A program made the position numbers and the translations under genes. Positions 9,904 through 21,090 of a stretch of 64,000 nt of DNA are shown here, piece after piece. Under the pieces are notes generated by a model, which did no database searches, was not told where the DNA came from, and saw only the letters and a list, made by a program, of their open reading frames with translations. The stretch spans positions 13,953,131 through 14,017,130 of the forward strand of contig OW121854.1 of NCBI GenBank assembly GCA_933228895.1, read 5' to 3'. The number at the start of each line of letters is the position of its first letter. The stretch's first letter is position 1. Origin of the DNA: Platycnemis pennipes (lineage: Eukaryota; Arthropoda; Insecta; Odonata; Platycnemididae).

Positions 9904-11759
9904 TTGCTAACCCCAAGGCATTATTGCGAGTGCATAAATGGTTGAACGGCAGTGGGAAAAACTCTGGTTGGCAGTCCTAAGGTGCCGAGTGAGCCGATAT
10001 GAGCAGAGTCTACCAACCTAAGTGCAACACTTGAGAAAATCACCATAACTGAGCTAAACCAAAGCGATTTCTTGTTTTTTTTAATAGAGGTCACACTGTG
10101 TTCCACCGAAATTAACATAGCATCAGCAGTGAACTCTGTATTAAATTTTCAACTTTTTTTATATCTTTCACATAATAATTCAAGGAAATTATTCTAATAA
10201 AACTCATTACAGGCATCCATGTACAGAGAAGACTATATCAATAAAAATTGAAGCACGAATCATAAAATCAAGTTACATTTTCATCACAACCAAGGTGCCT
10301 ATTTCAGACAATATCCACATCGCACATTAAGAGGCGAGCCTAAGATAATATCTATCCTGTCATAAAATATAATCTGAGGTTTTTTGAAGGTGTTCAAGTA
10401 TGATGCATTTTATTCATCATCGTAATCCTGTCCTGCCAACATTGGTTGGCTTGTAGACATTCAGTTAGTTCCAATTTTCCACCAGTGTGGTCATCCTTCC
10501 AATCCGAATTTTCTAAATTAATATTCAAATCTACTATCTCCAGATTGTCTCCAAGCCATCCAGAATATATCTTTATATGTCTCTATATCTTTATTTATGC
10601 ACCAATTTTAACCTACATTATCTAGTCTATCACCTCTTCAGCATCCCCATAACCTCTCAGCATGCCTTCCAAACACTTTTGTTGTTTTTTTGTGTTTGAC
10701 ACCAATTTTATTTACCCTGAAGTAAAATGTTTCGGGCCTTACTCGTAGAAAATTTTAAATTCTCAGTGTTTTTTTTGAAATGATAAAACTGCTTTTTCCA
10801 CAGATATATTCATATTCATCATAGATTCGTTATAAAGGAATGCCACCAGGTGCGGAAAACTAAAATTTAATCTCTGTTTATACGCCAAATAGATGGAAGA
10901 ATAGAGAATGATTTCAATGAAGGTTGTATAAGAAGGATAAATGAAGGAAGGGAGCATATTCTACATAAATAATATCCTAGATAACACTACCTCAACCCTG
11001 CTTAGTTCAACAGTATACTGTTTATAAAATATTTCACATTAGAAACCTCTCCTTTGATTAAGGACCAAATATTCATCAATAAATAAAGGTCGGTATCAAG
11101 AAACATTTTCCTCTCAAAATAGTCTCTCATTCCAAGAAACGGAGGGCTACCCTGTGACATTTAAATCACCCAAACCACAACGTTCAGAAGCCGTTATTGA
11201 CGCAGTGAGTGGATTGGACCAAAAAATGAAATAACGAGCAAGGTGGGCGGGAGAACGTAGCGAGGCCACTCCTGATGTTGCCCCAACCGATTTTCTGTTG
11301 ACTTTTGAAGTCTCCTGGCCCCTATAAGGAAAACCAGGGTAAAGCGTGGGCGAAATTATTTCTCTCTTTCCTTGCCTTCAAAGTCCAGCGGTCTCCTGAA
11401 AGGTTTGCGTGGGAGGGAACGAGGGAAAGGGTTACCCTCCTCGCTACGAACTGCTTTTAACGCGAGGAGATGATTCATCACCCACGGAGGCAACCTTAAA
11501 ACGAAGCTGTAATTTCCAACAGATTGCTTTCTACGGCAAGGAGGTTTAAAAAAAAACGACGCAGAGAAAATCACGTTTCCTTAGATTGGTCAATCATAAT
11601 CAACGCAAATTTTTACCACGAACTGTCTAAATATGATGATCGTAACTTGAGTTTTAATGAATTCGAGGTACTATGAATATTCACACTGAGAAATAAAAGT
11701 TGCAATTATATTTAGGGAGTTATTCCATCTTGCGGAGAATTGGAGTTTTTAATTGATCG
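9904..11759. other. no recognised feature
   Basis: AT-rich sequence with only short open frames (under 75 codons). A slightly GC-richer patch lies at 11160-11570. I find no transposon ends, tRNA boxes or coding domains. Confidence 0.5.
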
Positions 11760-12068
11760 TAGCGAATGTACATCTCCATTAAATATTTTGGAATAAGACT
11801 AACACATGATCTTTCCTGGGGTAAACACATACGTGAAATAATAGGTCAAGCGAATCGTAAATTGGGATTCGTCAAAAGAGTACCGGGTAAATGTGACGAT
11901 CATGTACGAGAAATCAGCTACTTTTCCTTGTTAGACCTCATTTGGAATACGCTGCCAAGGTATGGGATCCCTACGAAATCGGTCGAAATAATGAATTTGA
12001 ACGTGTGCAGCGAAGATCGGCAAGATTTGTAAAGGGACGGTACGATAACTATATTAGCGTAACCAGAT
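11760..12068 (+). mobile_element. LINE-A fragment, upstream part of the RT C-terminal region
   Basis: The open frame 11766-12032 reads YFGIRLTHDLSWGKHIREI, then ANRKLGFVKRVPG, then REISYFSLLDLIWNTLP. It is the segment that follows the YxDD core in CR1/Jockey RTs (the usual form is YLG...DLSWxxHI...RPxLEYAxxVWDP). A frameshift then leads into ERVQRRSARFVKGRYDNYISVT. The copy stops abruptly at 12068 without a 3' UTR. Confidence 0.85.
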
Positions 12069-12149
12069 GATGGTATCATTCCTCTAACTCAAGTCTAGAT
12101 ATTAATGGAACAGTCAATGTTTAAGGCATTCAAAATATTATAGCAAGAT

Positions 12150-12262
12150 GTTCCACAGAGAAAAAATCATTCGCCTTGACCGGGACTCAAACCCGGACCC
12201 CCTGATTTCCGGCCAGGTGCTCTACCAATTGAGCTACCAAGACGTCCTCTTTCTCTGTGGAA
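12150..12262 (-). mobile_element. tRNA-like element inside short inverted repeats
   Basis: A 72-base tRNA-like core (12172-12243, reverse strand) folds into a near-canonical cloverleaf. It has acceptor GTCTTGG/TCAAGGC, D arm GCTC/GAGC, anticodon stem CCTGG/TCAGG and T arm CCGGG-TTTGAGT-CCCGG. The anticodon-loop position 33 is C instead of U, and the apparent GGA anticodon does not fit the short variable loop. It lies between TTCCACAGAGAAA (about 12151-12163) and TTTCTCTGTGGAA (12250-12262). It is more likely a mobile tRNA-like element than a functional tRNA gene. Confidence 0.65.
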
Positions 12263-12351
12263 ATCAACCTATCATCAATCAATCAATCAAATTTTCCGCG
12301 GCCAGTTCGCGGTCTTTGAATTCATTCAAAATATTGATTTCAAAAGAACGA

Positions 12352-12650
12352 TGAAGATAAAAATTAATATATCGATTAACAAACGAAGAAGAGCCAAGAA
12401 TAGTGGGTCTGATGAGAACCTTAAAATGAAGATGGGACAACTTAATCGGCCATATCTTGTGAGAAGATGGCCTGATAAAGACATTCAACGAGGATCAACT
12501 GAATGGGAAGAATGGCAAATGAAGACATCTAAGGAGTAATATGGAGCAAGTAAAGAAGAATGCGAAAGAGAAGATTTACGTAAATGTGAAGAGGTCAGCC
12601 AGAGTCTGCATCAAACCTATGCTAGCACTGTTGACCTATGTTGATGGATA
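12352..12650 (+). mobile_element. degenerate LINE-C copy
   Basis: Fragments in shifting frames match the LINE-C end: MGQLNRP..VRRWPDKD (12427-12480) corresponds to NLIGHILRHDGL, and MEQVKKNAKEKIYVNVKR..AR (12541-12600) corresponds to LEQVVKDVKERNYVNMKR. Several frameshifts are present. It ends near GTTGACCTATGTTGATGG. Confidence 0.7.
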
Positions 12651-12686
12651 TTCCTTGACTCCTCACAGCACTACAGAAAAGATGGA

Positions 12687-13021
12687 TGGTTGGTTGGTTA
12701 TTCAGGGAAGGCGACCAACAGCTGAGGTTATTTGCGCCATTTAGGATAGGTGGGTTATTGGGTAATGGTAGGAATTTTGCAGGGAACGGGGGAAGGGTGG
12801 AGAGAAACCCGGCGTCGGCAAAAACCTACTCTTAACGAAAGGCGCCAAGGGGACCACAGCTTAACGTCCCATCCGACGGACGGACGGGGTACTGAACTTG
12901 AAATGCCCTCCACTAGGCACTCAAGTGGGGACAGGTTTTCCAATGAAAAATCCGCCACGAATCGAACCCGGGCCCTCGGGATGGGAGGCCAGTACTATAG
13001 CCACCACACCAACCCGAACCC
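12687..13021 (-). mobile_element. SINE-D, complete copy with target-site duplication
   Basis: It is flanked by CAGAAAAGATGGA (12674-12686) and CAGAAAAGACGGA (13022-13034), one mismatch. The reverse strand has a tRNA-like head (GGTTGGTGTGGTGGC box A, GGGTTCGATTCG box B), the SINE-D body with GGGACGTTAAGCTGTGG and GGCGCCTTTCGTTAAGAG, and an (AACC)n tail at the left end. Confidence 0.88.
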
Positions 13022-13034
13022 CAGAAAAGACGGA

Positions 13035-13519
13035 AAAGAATATTTAGGCGTGAAGAAAATTACACCTGTTACCTACACCGGCGGCGGTTTCCATTAGCGA
13101 CGGGGCAGATGCGCTTCCAAGGTCACGCGAAATCTCGAATAAGGCACCTTCATGAAAAAAAAACCCTGTTTACAGAGCGAGAACGGGTTTCTCGGAAATT
13201 ACGACCAACCCCTCGCCACAAGACGGGATTTTTTCACGCCGCCGAAATATAATCAGCCGCCCGGCGTTCGACCTGCGGCCACACCTTTAAGCGGGAGGAA
13301 AATGAAATGGGTTGCTCCGATTCGTCGACGACGTCACTCACGAAGGCCACGACTATATTATGGCGAGGAATGCCAACGCCCTCTGGGAGCGAGACTAGCG
13401 CCGCGTCCCTCGAGTGGGCGGCGAACGTACACACACACATACATTGGCCGTACGACTTTGGATAGCCCTCCAGAGCATGCGAAAATCGCACCAGATCCTA
13501 AAAGTAAATAAGACCACCA
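13035..13519. other. GC-rich patch, no recognised gene
   Basis: Several long overlapping frames lie here, including a 119-codon forward frame (13152-13511) that is very rich in Arg and Pro. None has a recognisable domain. Its GC content is above that of its neighbours. An ACACACACATACA run lies at 13430. Confidence 0.4.
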
Positions 13520-13531
13520 AGACAGGTCTTC

Positions 13532-14364
13532 ATCATCATCATCATAATGGGTCAACAATCCTAGGATTGGTTTGACGCAGCCCTCCACTCGATTCTTCTA
13601 TCGGCCAACCTCTTCATATTAACGTAGTTCCTCTCTTTCACGTCCTTTACGACCTGTTCTAAATAACTCATACGAGGCCTGCCTCTTCCATTTTTCCCGT
13701 TCACTTTTCCCTCGACGATTGTCTTCATCAGGCCATCGTGTCTTAAGATATGGCCGATTAGGTTGTCCCGTCTTCTTTTTATAGTTTTCCGCAGACTTCT
13801 CTTTTCTCCCACTCTTCTTAGCGCTTCCTCGTTACTGACTCGGGCGATCCATTTAATCTTCAGCATTCTTCTGTAGCACCACATTTCGGATGCTTTCACC
13901 TTTTTCTTCTCCGCTGCTCTCATCGTCTATGCCTCACTGCCGTAAAGAAACATGCTCCAGATGTATGTTTTGATGAACTTTTTCCTTACTTCTAAGCTTG
14001 TATTTCCAGCGGTAAGTAGATTCTTCTTTTGATAGAATGCCCTCTTTGCCTGGGCTATTCTACTCACTATTTCTTTCTTGCTTCGTCCACCGTTGGTTAC
14101 TCTGCTTCCTCTTTCACCTCTTCCAGGTTCTGTCTTCCTAGTATAACGTTGGTTTTGGCCTCTTCTTTCTTGCTTCACACCAATATCTTAGTCCTCTTCT
14201 TATTCATCTTCAGCTGATGTCTGGCCATTGTCCTTTCCATGGTTGTTCACATCTTTTTCAGATCCTTCTCTCTCTCTGCTATGAGAGCTACGTCATCAAC
14301 GAATCGTACTAAGCTGATTGTTTTTCCTTGATTTCATCGATGGCTCTCTCAGTGTAAACATTAA
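13532..14364 (-). mobile_element. LINE-C (RTE-like), 5'-truncated copy with target-site duplication
   Basis: The exact 12-base duplication AAGACAGGTCTT flanks it (13520-13531 and 14365-14376). On the reverse strand coding runs from an RT core motif FVDD (about 14303-14292) through KMNKKRTKIL and EVRKKFIKTYIWSMFLYGSEA (14178-13927). It continues as MWCYRRMLKIKWIARVSNEEALRRVGEKRSL...EWRAASNQS (13923-13561), then a (GAT)n tail at 13531-13545. Scattered stops and frameshifts break the frame, so it is a pseudogene. It covers roughly the last third of an RTE-like ORF. Confidence 0.9.
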
Positions 14365-14399
14365 AAGACAGGTCTTAATACAATGTTTCCATCGTACCT

Positions 14400-14490
14400 C
14401 TCAGTAGCGTGTAAGTGGTGCATGCACGATATTCTTTCACCCCCTGCCACATATCCTCGCGGTGGCTCCCAGGGTACTACGTAGGTGGGG
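14400..14490 (+). mobile_element. LINE-B 3' end fragment
   Basis: GTAAGTGGTGCATGC is followed by TTCACCCCCTGCCACATATCCTCGCGGTGGCTCCCAGGGTACTACGTAGG, which is the LINE-B terminal hairpin and the start of the tail. It directly precedes a longer LINE-B copy on the same strand. Confidence 0.75.
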
Positions 14491-15235
14491 ATTGTTTAGG
14501 TGCAACAATCACTAAAGACTTATCGTGGGGAAGATACATCCGGGAAATATGCGTCCGAGCCGAGAAAAAGCTAGGATTTACGATAAGAGTACTTGGGAAA
14601 TGTGTTGAGAAGTCAAAAGAGCGATGTTACTTTTCACTAGTTAGGCCCCACTCTGAGTATGTAGCCAGTGTATGGGATCCGAATGAATTAAGTTTGATTA
14701 GATAACTGGACAGCGTGCAGCGTTGAGCAGCTAGGTTCGTTAAAAGGTGTTACGATAGGTTTAGTAGTGTACATATAAGAATTAATACAAGAATTAGGGC
14801 AGGAATCATGATCAGAGCGTAGGTTAAAGTACAGATTAAATCTCTTACAGAAATTAAAATCGGATAGCTTTACTGAAGATGTTAGGCACATATTAAAAAC
14901 ACCCGCGTATGATGATATTTTCGACCAGATAAATTAGATTAGAGAGATAGATTGTCGTACTGATAGATTCAAAATGCCATTTTTCCCCCGTACTATAAGA
15001 GAACACAATATGCAGCATAGCAAAGGCATATCTAAGGGAAATATTTTATAGTAGTCTCTAGTGCATGCATTAACAACAAATCCCTTAATAACTATGTGGA
15101 TACTAACACTCTAGTTGCCTTAGACCCTATAGTAGCACGTTTGCATGTCTATAGTGCATGCTTGGTGATCTTCACCCCCTACCACAGACCCTCGCGGTGG
15201 CTTGCAAGGTATCGCGTAGATGTTGATAGATAGAT
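14491..15235 (+). mobile_element. LINE-B copy, 5' truncated
   Basis: The open frame 14415-14705 includes LGATITKDLSWGRYIREI and KKLGFTIRVLGKC, then SLVRPHSEYVASVWDPNE. After stops and frameshifts it continues as SVQR..ARFVKRCYDRFSS and KLKSDSFTEDVRHILKTPAYDD, then IDCRTDRFKMPFFPRTIREHN. The LINE-B 3' UTR (GCATAGCAAAGGCATA..) ends in the hairpin (15173-15213) and GTAGATGTTGATAGATAG. Pseudogene. Confidence 0.9.
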
Positions 15236-15385
15236 ACGCATATGTTCCTTGAACAGCATGGCCACGAAGATATTTACATCGATGGAGTACCCTGCAAGCA
15301 ATATTTACGGTGTCACGGGAGGTGAATCATAACCCAATATGCACGGACACAGTTGTGCGGCTACAGGATGGTAGTAAGAGACAGT
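15236..15385 (-). mobile_element. degraded LINE-A/B 3' end
   Basis: ACATCGATGGAGTACCCTGCAAGC (about 15276-15302), then a hairpin-like GTGTCACGGGAGGTGAATCAT.ACC.A.TATGCAC, then a possible 3' UTR remnant to about 15350. Too eroded to assign to a subfamily. Confidence 0.5.
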
Positions 15386-15386
15386 A

Positions 15387-15812
15387 AACAAATTCCAAGG
15401 CAATATTTTCAGTGATGATGTTAAAAATATTTTACGAACCCCAACTTACTATGGCAGACTGGACCATAATCATAAAATTAGAGAAATTGATTGCCGAACT
15501 GACCGATTCAAAATGTCCTTTTTCCCTCGTACAATTAGAGATACGAATAACGGTAAATATGTCCAATTGGAGAGTAGCAATGAATAGCGTTGGTAGCTGC
15601 ATGTTGGTATGAGTACTTAAAGAGAACCCTACAAACAGAATGTTTCTGCATGTTTGCTTTGCAATTTCTATCTTTTTAAAAAATTGTAGTTCTGACTACT
15701 ATATTAATACTATTCCTTTTTTATGCATGATATGTAGTGCATGTTTGGTGAGAAATCACCCCCTGACACACACCCTTGTGGTGGCTTGCAGGGTATTATG
15801 TAGATGTAAGAG
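15387..15812 (+). mobile_element. LINE-A copy, 5' truncated
   Basis: It begins at NKFQGNIFSDDVKNILRTPTYYGRLDHNHKIREIDCR and runs through FKMSFFPRTIRDTNNGKYVQ (to about 15570). The complete 3' UTR follows with the hairpin CCCTGACACACACCCTTGTGGTGGCTTGCAGGG and TATGTAGATGTA. It is nearly identical in sequence to part of the copy at 50.5 kb. Confidence 0.9.
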
Positions 15813-15961
15813 ACAATGTCCCTTCGGTCGAAAGTCTACAGGAGAATATATCTTCATCCCTGGATCAAGAGAATATAGAGTATATTGTGTTCTATTCTCG
15901 TGTATAAGTTCTCCCCGTTTGCTTTGATGACTTCTATCATTGCCAGTTTACAGTAGTAGTT

Positions 15962-15998
15962 CATCTTCATCTACGCGATACCCTGCAAGCCAAGTGTG
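15962..15998 (-). mobile_element. short LINE-B terminus
   Basis: CATCTTCATCTACGCGATACCCTGCAAGCC is the reverse complement of a LINE-B tail plus hairpin arm. The remainder is missing. Confidence 0.6.
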
Positions 15999-16179
15999 GG
16001 GCTGAGTAGTAGGTAGTACCATACCGTAAGCTTATTACTCAGTTCAATATACATACGTTCCAGTACTAGTAGTAGGAAAATCGGTTTATTGATTTATAGT
16101 TGCTTAGAATTCTAAGTATATTTCGAATGGTTTGGCCTATGTTCCTAAATCTAATACAAAAGAAATTCATCAATGCCCT

Positions 16180-16258
16180 AGTTGGTATTCGAATGAGGGA
16201 TCTTTGTATTGCCTGGCAGGCACGTTGCCTTCCTGGCTACTGTGGTGAGCGCCACTTA
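16180..16258 (-). mobile_element. possible tRNA-like SINE remnant
   Basis: The reverse strand has a box-B-like ATTCGAATACC (about 16196-16186) and a GTAGCCAGGAAGGCAACG stretch about 35 bases upstream. Weak evidence. Confidence 0.3.
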
Positions 16259-16261
16259 ATG

Positions 16262-16430
16262 ATGTAGATGTAGATGTATGTGCAGCGAACTATACTATCC
16301 ATGTATACGCTTTATACTATTGGATACATTTACAGCTATTCATATCCCTTATTTTACGAGGAATGAAGGACATTACGAATCTGCCGGTTCGGCAATCAAT
16401 TTCTCTGATTTCATGACCATTACGGGGGCT
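16262..16430 (-). mobile_element. LINE-A fragment with internal deletion
   Basis: The reverse strand reads from VMEIREIDCRTGRFVMSF.PRKIRDMNSCKCIQ (about 16425-16320) to a GATGTAGATGTAGATGTA stretch at 16262. Most of the 3' UTR is missing. Confidence 0.75.
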
Positions 16431-16849
16431 TGAACAGGGTACAATGTGGATGAATTGAGTTTGATATGTGAACACACCAACTGGGGACTCGTGTGAGTTC
16501 AACGCCCCTATTGCGCTGAATAAAAACGACCGATTCAACCTCCGACCTGTTCTCCGATGTTGTTTTCTGGAGGACGCCTCAAGGTCGGAACAAGAATACG
16601 CACTCCTGGCTAGCAAGGTCCCAAAGCAGCCCTCAACTCCGGCGGATCTCCAGTGGGAGGAAGAGTCACGGCAAGAACCATGTTTTTACCCACTTAAAAC
16701 ACTCTCGAGGAACCTGCCGTCTTTAACAAACAGGCAAACTTTGAGAGACACTACAGCCGAAACCATCCCCAAAGCTGATGGTTTTTTCAATGGGATTTCA
16801 CTCTAAATCTTTAAATTAAAAGAAAATCGAAACCACTGTAAGCTTATAG
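16431..16849. other. unassigned open frame region
   Basis: A 112-codon forward frame (16468-16806) begins with ATG and contains no known domain. The sequence is moderately GC-rich. It could be a chance frame; no splice or promoter context supports it. Confidence 0.35.
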
Positions 16850-17368
16850 CAGAACGTACAGCATCTCACTCGGTATGATAACTTTATTAGCCTAACCAAT
16901 CTATGAAATAAATTAAAATGGGAATCATTGTCAGATAGTCGAATTAAATGAAGTCCAAGATAATATTTTCAGTGATGACGTTAAAAATATTTTGCGAACT
17001 CCAACTTACTATGGTGGACTTGACCAAGACCAAATTACAGAAATTGATTGCCGAACTGACAGATTAAAAATGTCCTTTTTTCCTCCAACAATTAGGCATA
17101 TGAATAGTAGTAAAAATATTCAATAGCATAAATACGAGTGTATCAATGTGTAGCATAGATAGTTAAATGATGATATGAGGACTTTACGCTAATCCAACTA
17201 ACAGCATCATATAGCTTGCTTTGCCTTTTTTAAACATGTGAAGTACTGACTGTATGTTGTTACTGATACATTTCTATGCATGAATTGTGGTGCATGTTTG
17301 GTGTGAACTCATCCCCTGCCAGAAACCTTTATGGTGGCTCGCAGGATATTATGTTGGTGTATATTTAA
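16850..17368 (+). mobile_element. LINE-A copy, 5' truncated and degenerate
   Basis: It contains YDNFISLTN, then FSDDVKNILRTPTYYGGLDQ, then EIDCRTDRLKMSFFPPTIRHMNSS. The 3' UTR has CATCCCCTGCCAGAAACCTTTATGGTGGCTCGCAGG. Numerous substitutions and small deletions suggest an older copy. Confidence 0.85.
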
Positions 17369-17709
17369 ATCTCTTGATTAAAGCTTCCGTTTTTTTTTTG
17401 ATTTTCTAGATTTTTTCTGATGTACATATTTCTAATTTTCTCCTAGGCTATTTTAAAAGGAAATGTGTATATTTACTTTTTAAAACAGTGCCTGCCATAT
17501 TTAAGCTTAACAATGAATGTTTAGAGCATCAATATATGTACAGGTTACACCACGAATATTCTATTATTTCCGATTGCATGAAAAGGTATACGGAACTTAC
17601 TTTTATAGAACGTAGAGTTTGGCGATATATTACCGTCGAATTCAGACCTAGAATCACTCATAAAGTTTTCTAAAACATTATGCCTCTATCATTTCTATTT
17701 GAATCGGGT
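17369..17709. other. no recognised feature
   Basis: AT-rich; a 61-codon forward frame (17488-17673) matches nothing I know. Confidence 0.4.
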
Positions 17710-17945
17710 TACTGTGGTGGTTAGAATACTACTACGTATTCCCATCCCGAGGGTATGGGTTCGAATCCCGACTGTGGCAGAGACGTTTTAATGCTATACC
17801 GCCCCGTACGCGTGTGCTTTAACGGGAACAATTCAAAATTAGTGTTTCGTCCATCGGGTGGAAAGTTAAACCGCGGACCACTTGGCACCTTTCGTAATGA
17901 GCAGGCTTAGGCCAAAGCAGGGTTTCTATCCACCCTTTCTCTATT
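17710..17945 (+). mobile_element. SINE-D copy, forward strand
   Basis: A tRNA-like head (TACTGTGGTGGTTAGAATAC box A, GGGTTCGAATCCCG box B) is followed by the SINE-D body (CATCGGGTGGAAAGTTAAACCGCGGACCACTTGGCACCTTTCG..GAGCAGG) and TTTCTATCCACCC. Part of the middle is shortened relative to the copy at 12.7 kb. Confidence 0.8.
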
Positions 17946-20071
17946 CCCAGCTAAATTTCTACATCCAACGAACAAAATGCCAGTACTTAAGGGTCCAAAT
18001 TACTTATGCTGTCGGGCTTCTACCCCAAATAACTCAAAAACTTCTACTCTGCCCTGAAGTGACCTTCTTATCTTTCGTGGTTTTTCGTTTCAAGCTATGA
18101 ACTGCAATCTTCAGGTTGGATAATTATCCCTATTGCGAGGTGTAGTTTAAACACTCCTGACGAACAAAAAATTTATATTTCCCCAAAATCATGACTTACT
18201 CTCAATTCGGTCATCGATGTAATACATAATCTTCAGGCTAATAATTAGAACGTTGTTTGCAATATTTTTCCAATAATTGTCGCTTAATTTGTTCAAAATG
18301 ATCTTAAATATATTCGATGTGAGTCCTATGAAGAGTATACTTACGTAACCTTCGGTTATATCCGTTGATACTAAGATTCTTAACGACTTCTCCCGCCACA
18401 GTATTACAAAGCCGCATCTTCCGTTGGCCATTAATGATTTAACTTATATCAAAGCTCACCCACCTTTTTCTGCATGTAGCCCTACTCCCAAGCGACTGTG
18501 TATTCATAAAGTTCCAATCTAAGGAATCATCGCTACCTCTTTCAAGTCTATTCACTTCAGGAGTTGCGAGAAAGACGGGATTATTTAGTTTTGAACATTT
18601 CCCCACATAAAGTCAGTTTACTATCACTACTCCTTTTCTGCCCTATTTTTGCTCTACTCTTTCCTATAGGTTGGTCCAAAATGTCCCAGTTTAATTTGAA
18701 CGTCTTATCTTAAGTGGAAATTCAAGCAAAACAAGCCAATGAAAGTTCCGGTCGTCAACTTGAGACGGTTGTCCGTCCACTTCAGAAAAACTAGGGCAGC
18801 CGAGGCATTCTATGTATAAGCACTTTGCACATAAACTGCGGACGTGCTAGAAATTGGAAGTTAAAGATAAGTTTTTACCTCTTTTCTCAACCACCGTGAA
18901 TTATGCAACCACCTACAAAAATCACTGAAAGGTGCCAAATAACACCAATAAACAACCAGCTTATTACTCGTCTTTACCTTTGGATGACGATAACACGTAT
19001 TTCATGTGACTGTGCACGAAAGAATAGCTGTACCATGGTTTACGCTTTTCAAGCCTTAAGCACTGCCTTCTAATGTTAAAATCACTCGAAAATTATGCCT
19101 ACAACCAATATAGTGAGGTGAGGCAAACATAAAACTCTCGCGTGGCGCTTCTTGAGCACACCGAGGAGAATCTAAAGAAATCATTTCCAAGTCACGAACG
19201 CGGAGCTCAACTCGTGCCCTCTTATGCTGAGAGTTTTCTGAATCAATTAGAACGATACGGCAAATCCCAGTTTCCCCTACAGAGGAACCCGAAACGGCAT
19301 ACATATACTCCTCTTTAACTGGACGAAACTCAAGGCACAACTCCGCATGAATAGCAAGACACTTCACACCGAAGATTTAATCAACCTCAATCCATAAATC
19401 TTACCTGACTCCTGAAGGCAATCAGTAGGGATGTCGATGAAAACTAGCATGACGAATCCATCAATAACTTTAATCTGATTAGTACGGTACATATCTTGAA
19501 TTAAATACTATAATTATAACCTAATGCGTTTCTTTCTTGACCGCACGAATAATAAATTAACCTACTTTGGACCTGGATATTTTCGGTAAATCCATCATTG
19601 GAATTTCGAGCCTCAAAAATCGGTGAAAAATGAAAAATTATTTTGTAGAAGACATTTGATAACGTGTATTGGAATTCAATGCCTGGAATACTTAAAGAAA
19701 TTGGAGGCTCTTACGATGACCGAGGGTAGGTATATTCAGAGCTTGTATAACAACAGAAGGCTGTGATTAAATGTGGACCCAGCCGTAAAGAGGCTACAAT
19801 TAAGAAAGGAATATTTGGTATTGTGTTTGTTTCGGGTATCTGTTATGGCAGTGTTATAAAAAATTACCATTTAACCAGTTTCTTACGACCTACAGACGCC
19901 AATAAACGTGTTAGCAGCGGTACTCTAATTTAAGCTTCACCAATATCTTGAGATCAACGGAAGATTAATTTCTTGAAATTACATTTTTGGCGAATAGTTA
20001 TATAGAATGTCCACTGGTACACCACGTTGAGATTATTTAGAACTACGTTAAGAATACCACTAATTGATTGA
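17946..20071. other. no recognised feature
   Basis: A long AT-rich stretch. The best open frame is 103 codons on the reverse strand (19056-19367), with no domain that I recognise. Near 18668 TATAGGTTGGTCCAAAATGTC is reminiscent of a mariner end, but no second end or transposase was found. Confidence 0.4.
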
Positions 20072-20083
20072 GTCGTTCTTTGG

Positions 20084-20454
20084 TTGGTTGGTTGGTTATT
20101 CAGGGGAGGCGACCGACAGCTGAGGTCATTTGCGCCATTTAGGATAGGTGGGAAATTGGGTAATGGCAGGAGTTTTCAGGGAACGGAGGAAGGGTGGAGA
20201 GTAACCCGGCTACGGCATTAGCCTACTCTTAGCGAAAGGCGCCAAGGGGACCACGGATTAACGTCCCATCCGACGGACGGAGTGAACTTGACTGCCCTCC
20301 TGACTGAACTTGAAATGCCCTCCACTAGACACTCAAGTGGGGACCGGTTTTCCACTGAAAAATCCGCCACAGCCGGGAATCGAACCCGGGCCCTCGGGAT
20401 GGGGGAGTACTCTAGGGAGGCCAGTACTCAAGCCACCACACCAACCCGATCCCC
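20084..20454 (-). mobile_element. SINE-D, complete copy with target-site duplication
   Basis: The exact 12-base duplication GTCGTTCTTTGG flanks it (20072-20083 and 20455-20466). On the reverse strand it runs from a tRNA-like head (GGGTTCGATTCCCGG box B about 20390-20376) through the SINE-D body to an (AACC)n tail at the left end. Confidence 0.9.
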
Positions 20455-20574
20455 GTCGTTCTTTGGGTGATCACCAGCAGAAGCAAGCTAAAGTCGACTA
20501 CTGTTTTTCCTCAGTCGTAACACCTTCCCTTTCTAATCCCATACTTACACCTTACCTACTGGTCTAAAGTGCCT

Positions 20575-21090
20575 CTATGCTAGATTTGGTAAAGGACGTT
20601 ATGATAATTGTATTAGCGTTACGAGTTTGATAGAGGAACTAGGATGGTAATTACTATCAGAACGCTGGTTAAAATTTAGGTTAAATTTTTTTAAGTAAAT
20701 TCGAAACCGATTTGTTCACAGATGAAGTTAGATATATATTAAGATCCCCTGCTTATTATGTTGGGTTTGATCATATTAACAAGATTAGAGAGATAGATTG
20801 TCGTACCGATAGATTTAAATGTCATTTTTCCCGCGTAGCAAAGGGATAGGTAGGTGAAAAATTGCTAGAGTAGTATGTAGTGCATGATGCATGTAATAAC
20901 AACCATTAACCCCTTATTATTATGTAGATACTAACCATCTAGCTGCATTTGAACCTAATACCTAGCATGTCTCCATGTAGTATGCAATTCCATAATGCAT
21001 TGGATGTCAATAGTGAATTTTTGGTTATCTTCACCCCTGCCATACACCCTCGTGGTGGCTCGCAGGGTATTGCGTAGTTGTAGATGTATA
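20575..21090 (+). mobile_element. LINE-B-like copy, 5' truncated
   Basis: Coding remnants: RFGKGRYDNCISVTSLIEELGW, then FTDEVRYILRSPAYYVGFDHINKIREIDCRTDRFK. The 3' UTR has GCAAAGGGATAGGTAGG and GTAGTGCATGATGCATG, then the hairpin CCCTGCCATACACCCTCGTGGTGGCTCGCAGGG and a GTAGTTGTAGATGTA tail. The coding part is intermediate between LINE-A and LINE-B, so this may be a third subfamily. Confidence 0.85.

Noticed and set aside
12172..12243. Functional tRNA gene
   Set aside because: C instead of U at position 33, a GGA anticodon with a short variable loop, and flanking inverted repeats point to a tRNA-like mobile element.
18664..18800. Mariner element starting TATAGGTTGGTCCAAAATG
   Set aside because: Only one end-like motif was found, with no matching inverted end and no transposase.
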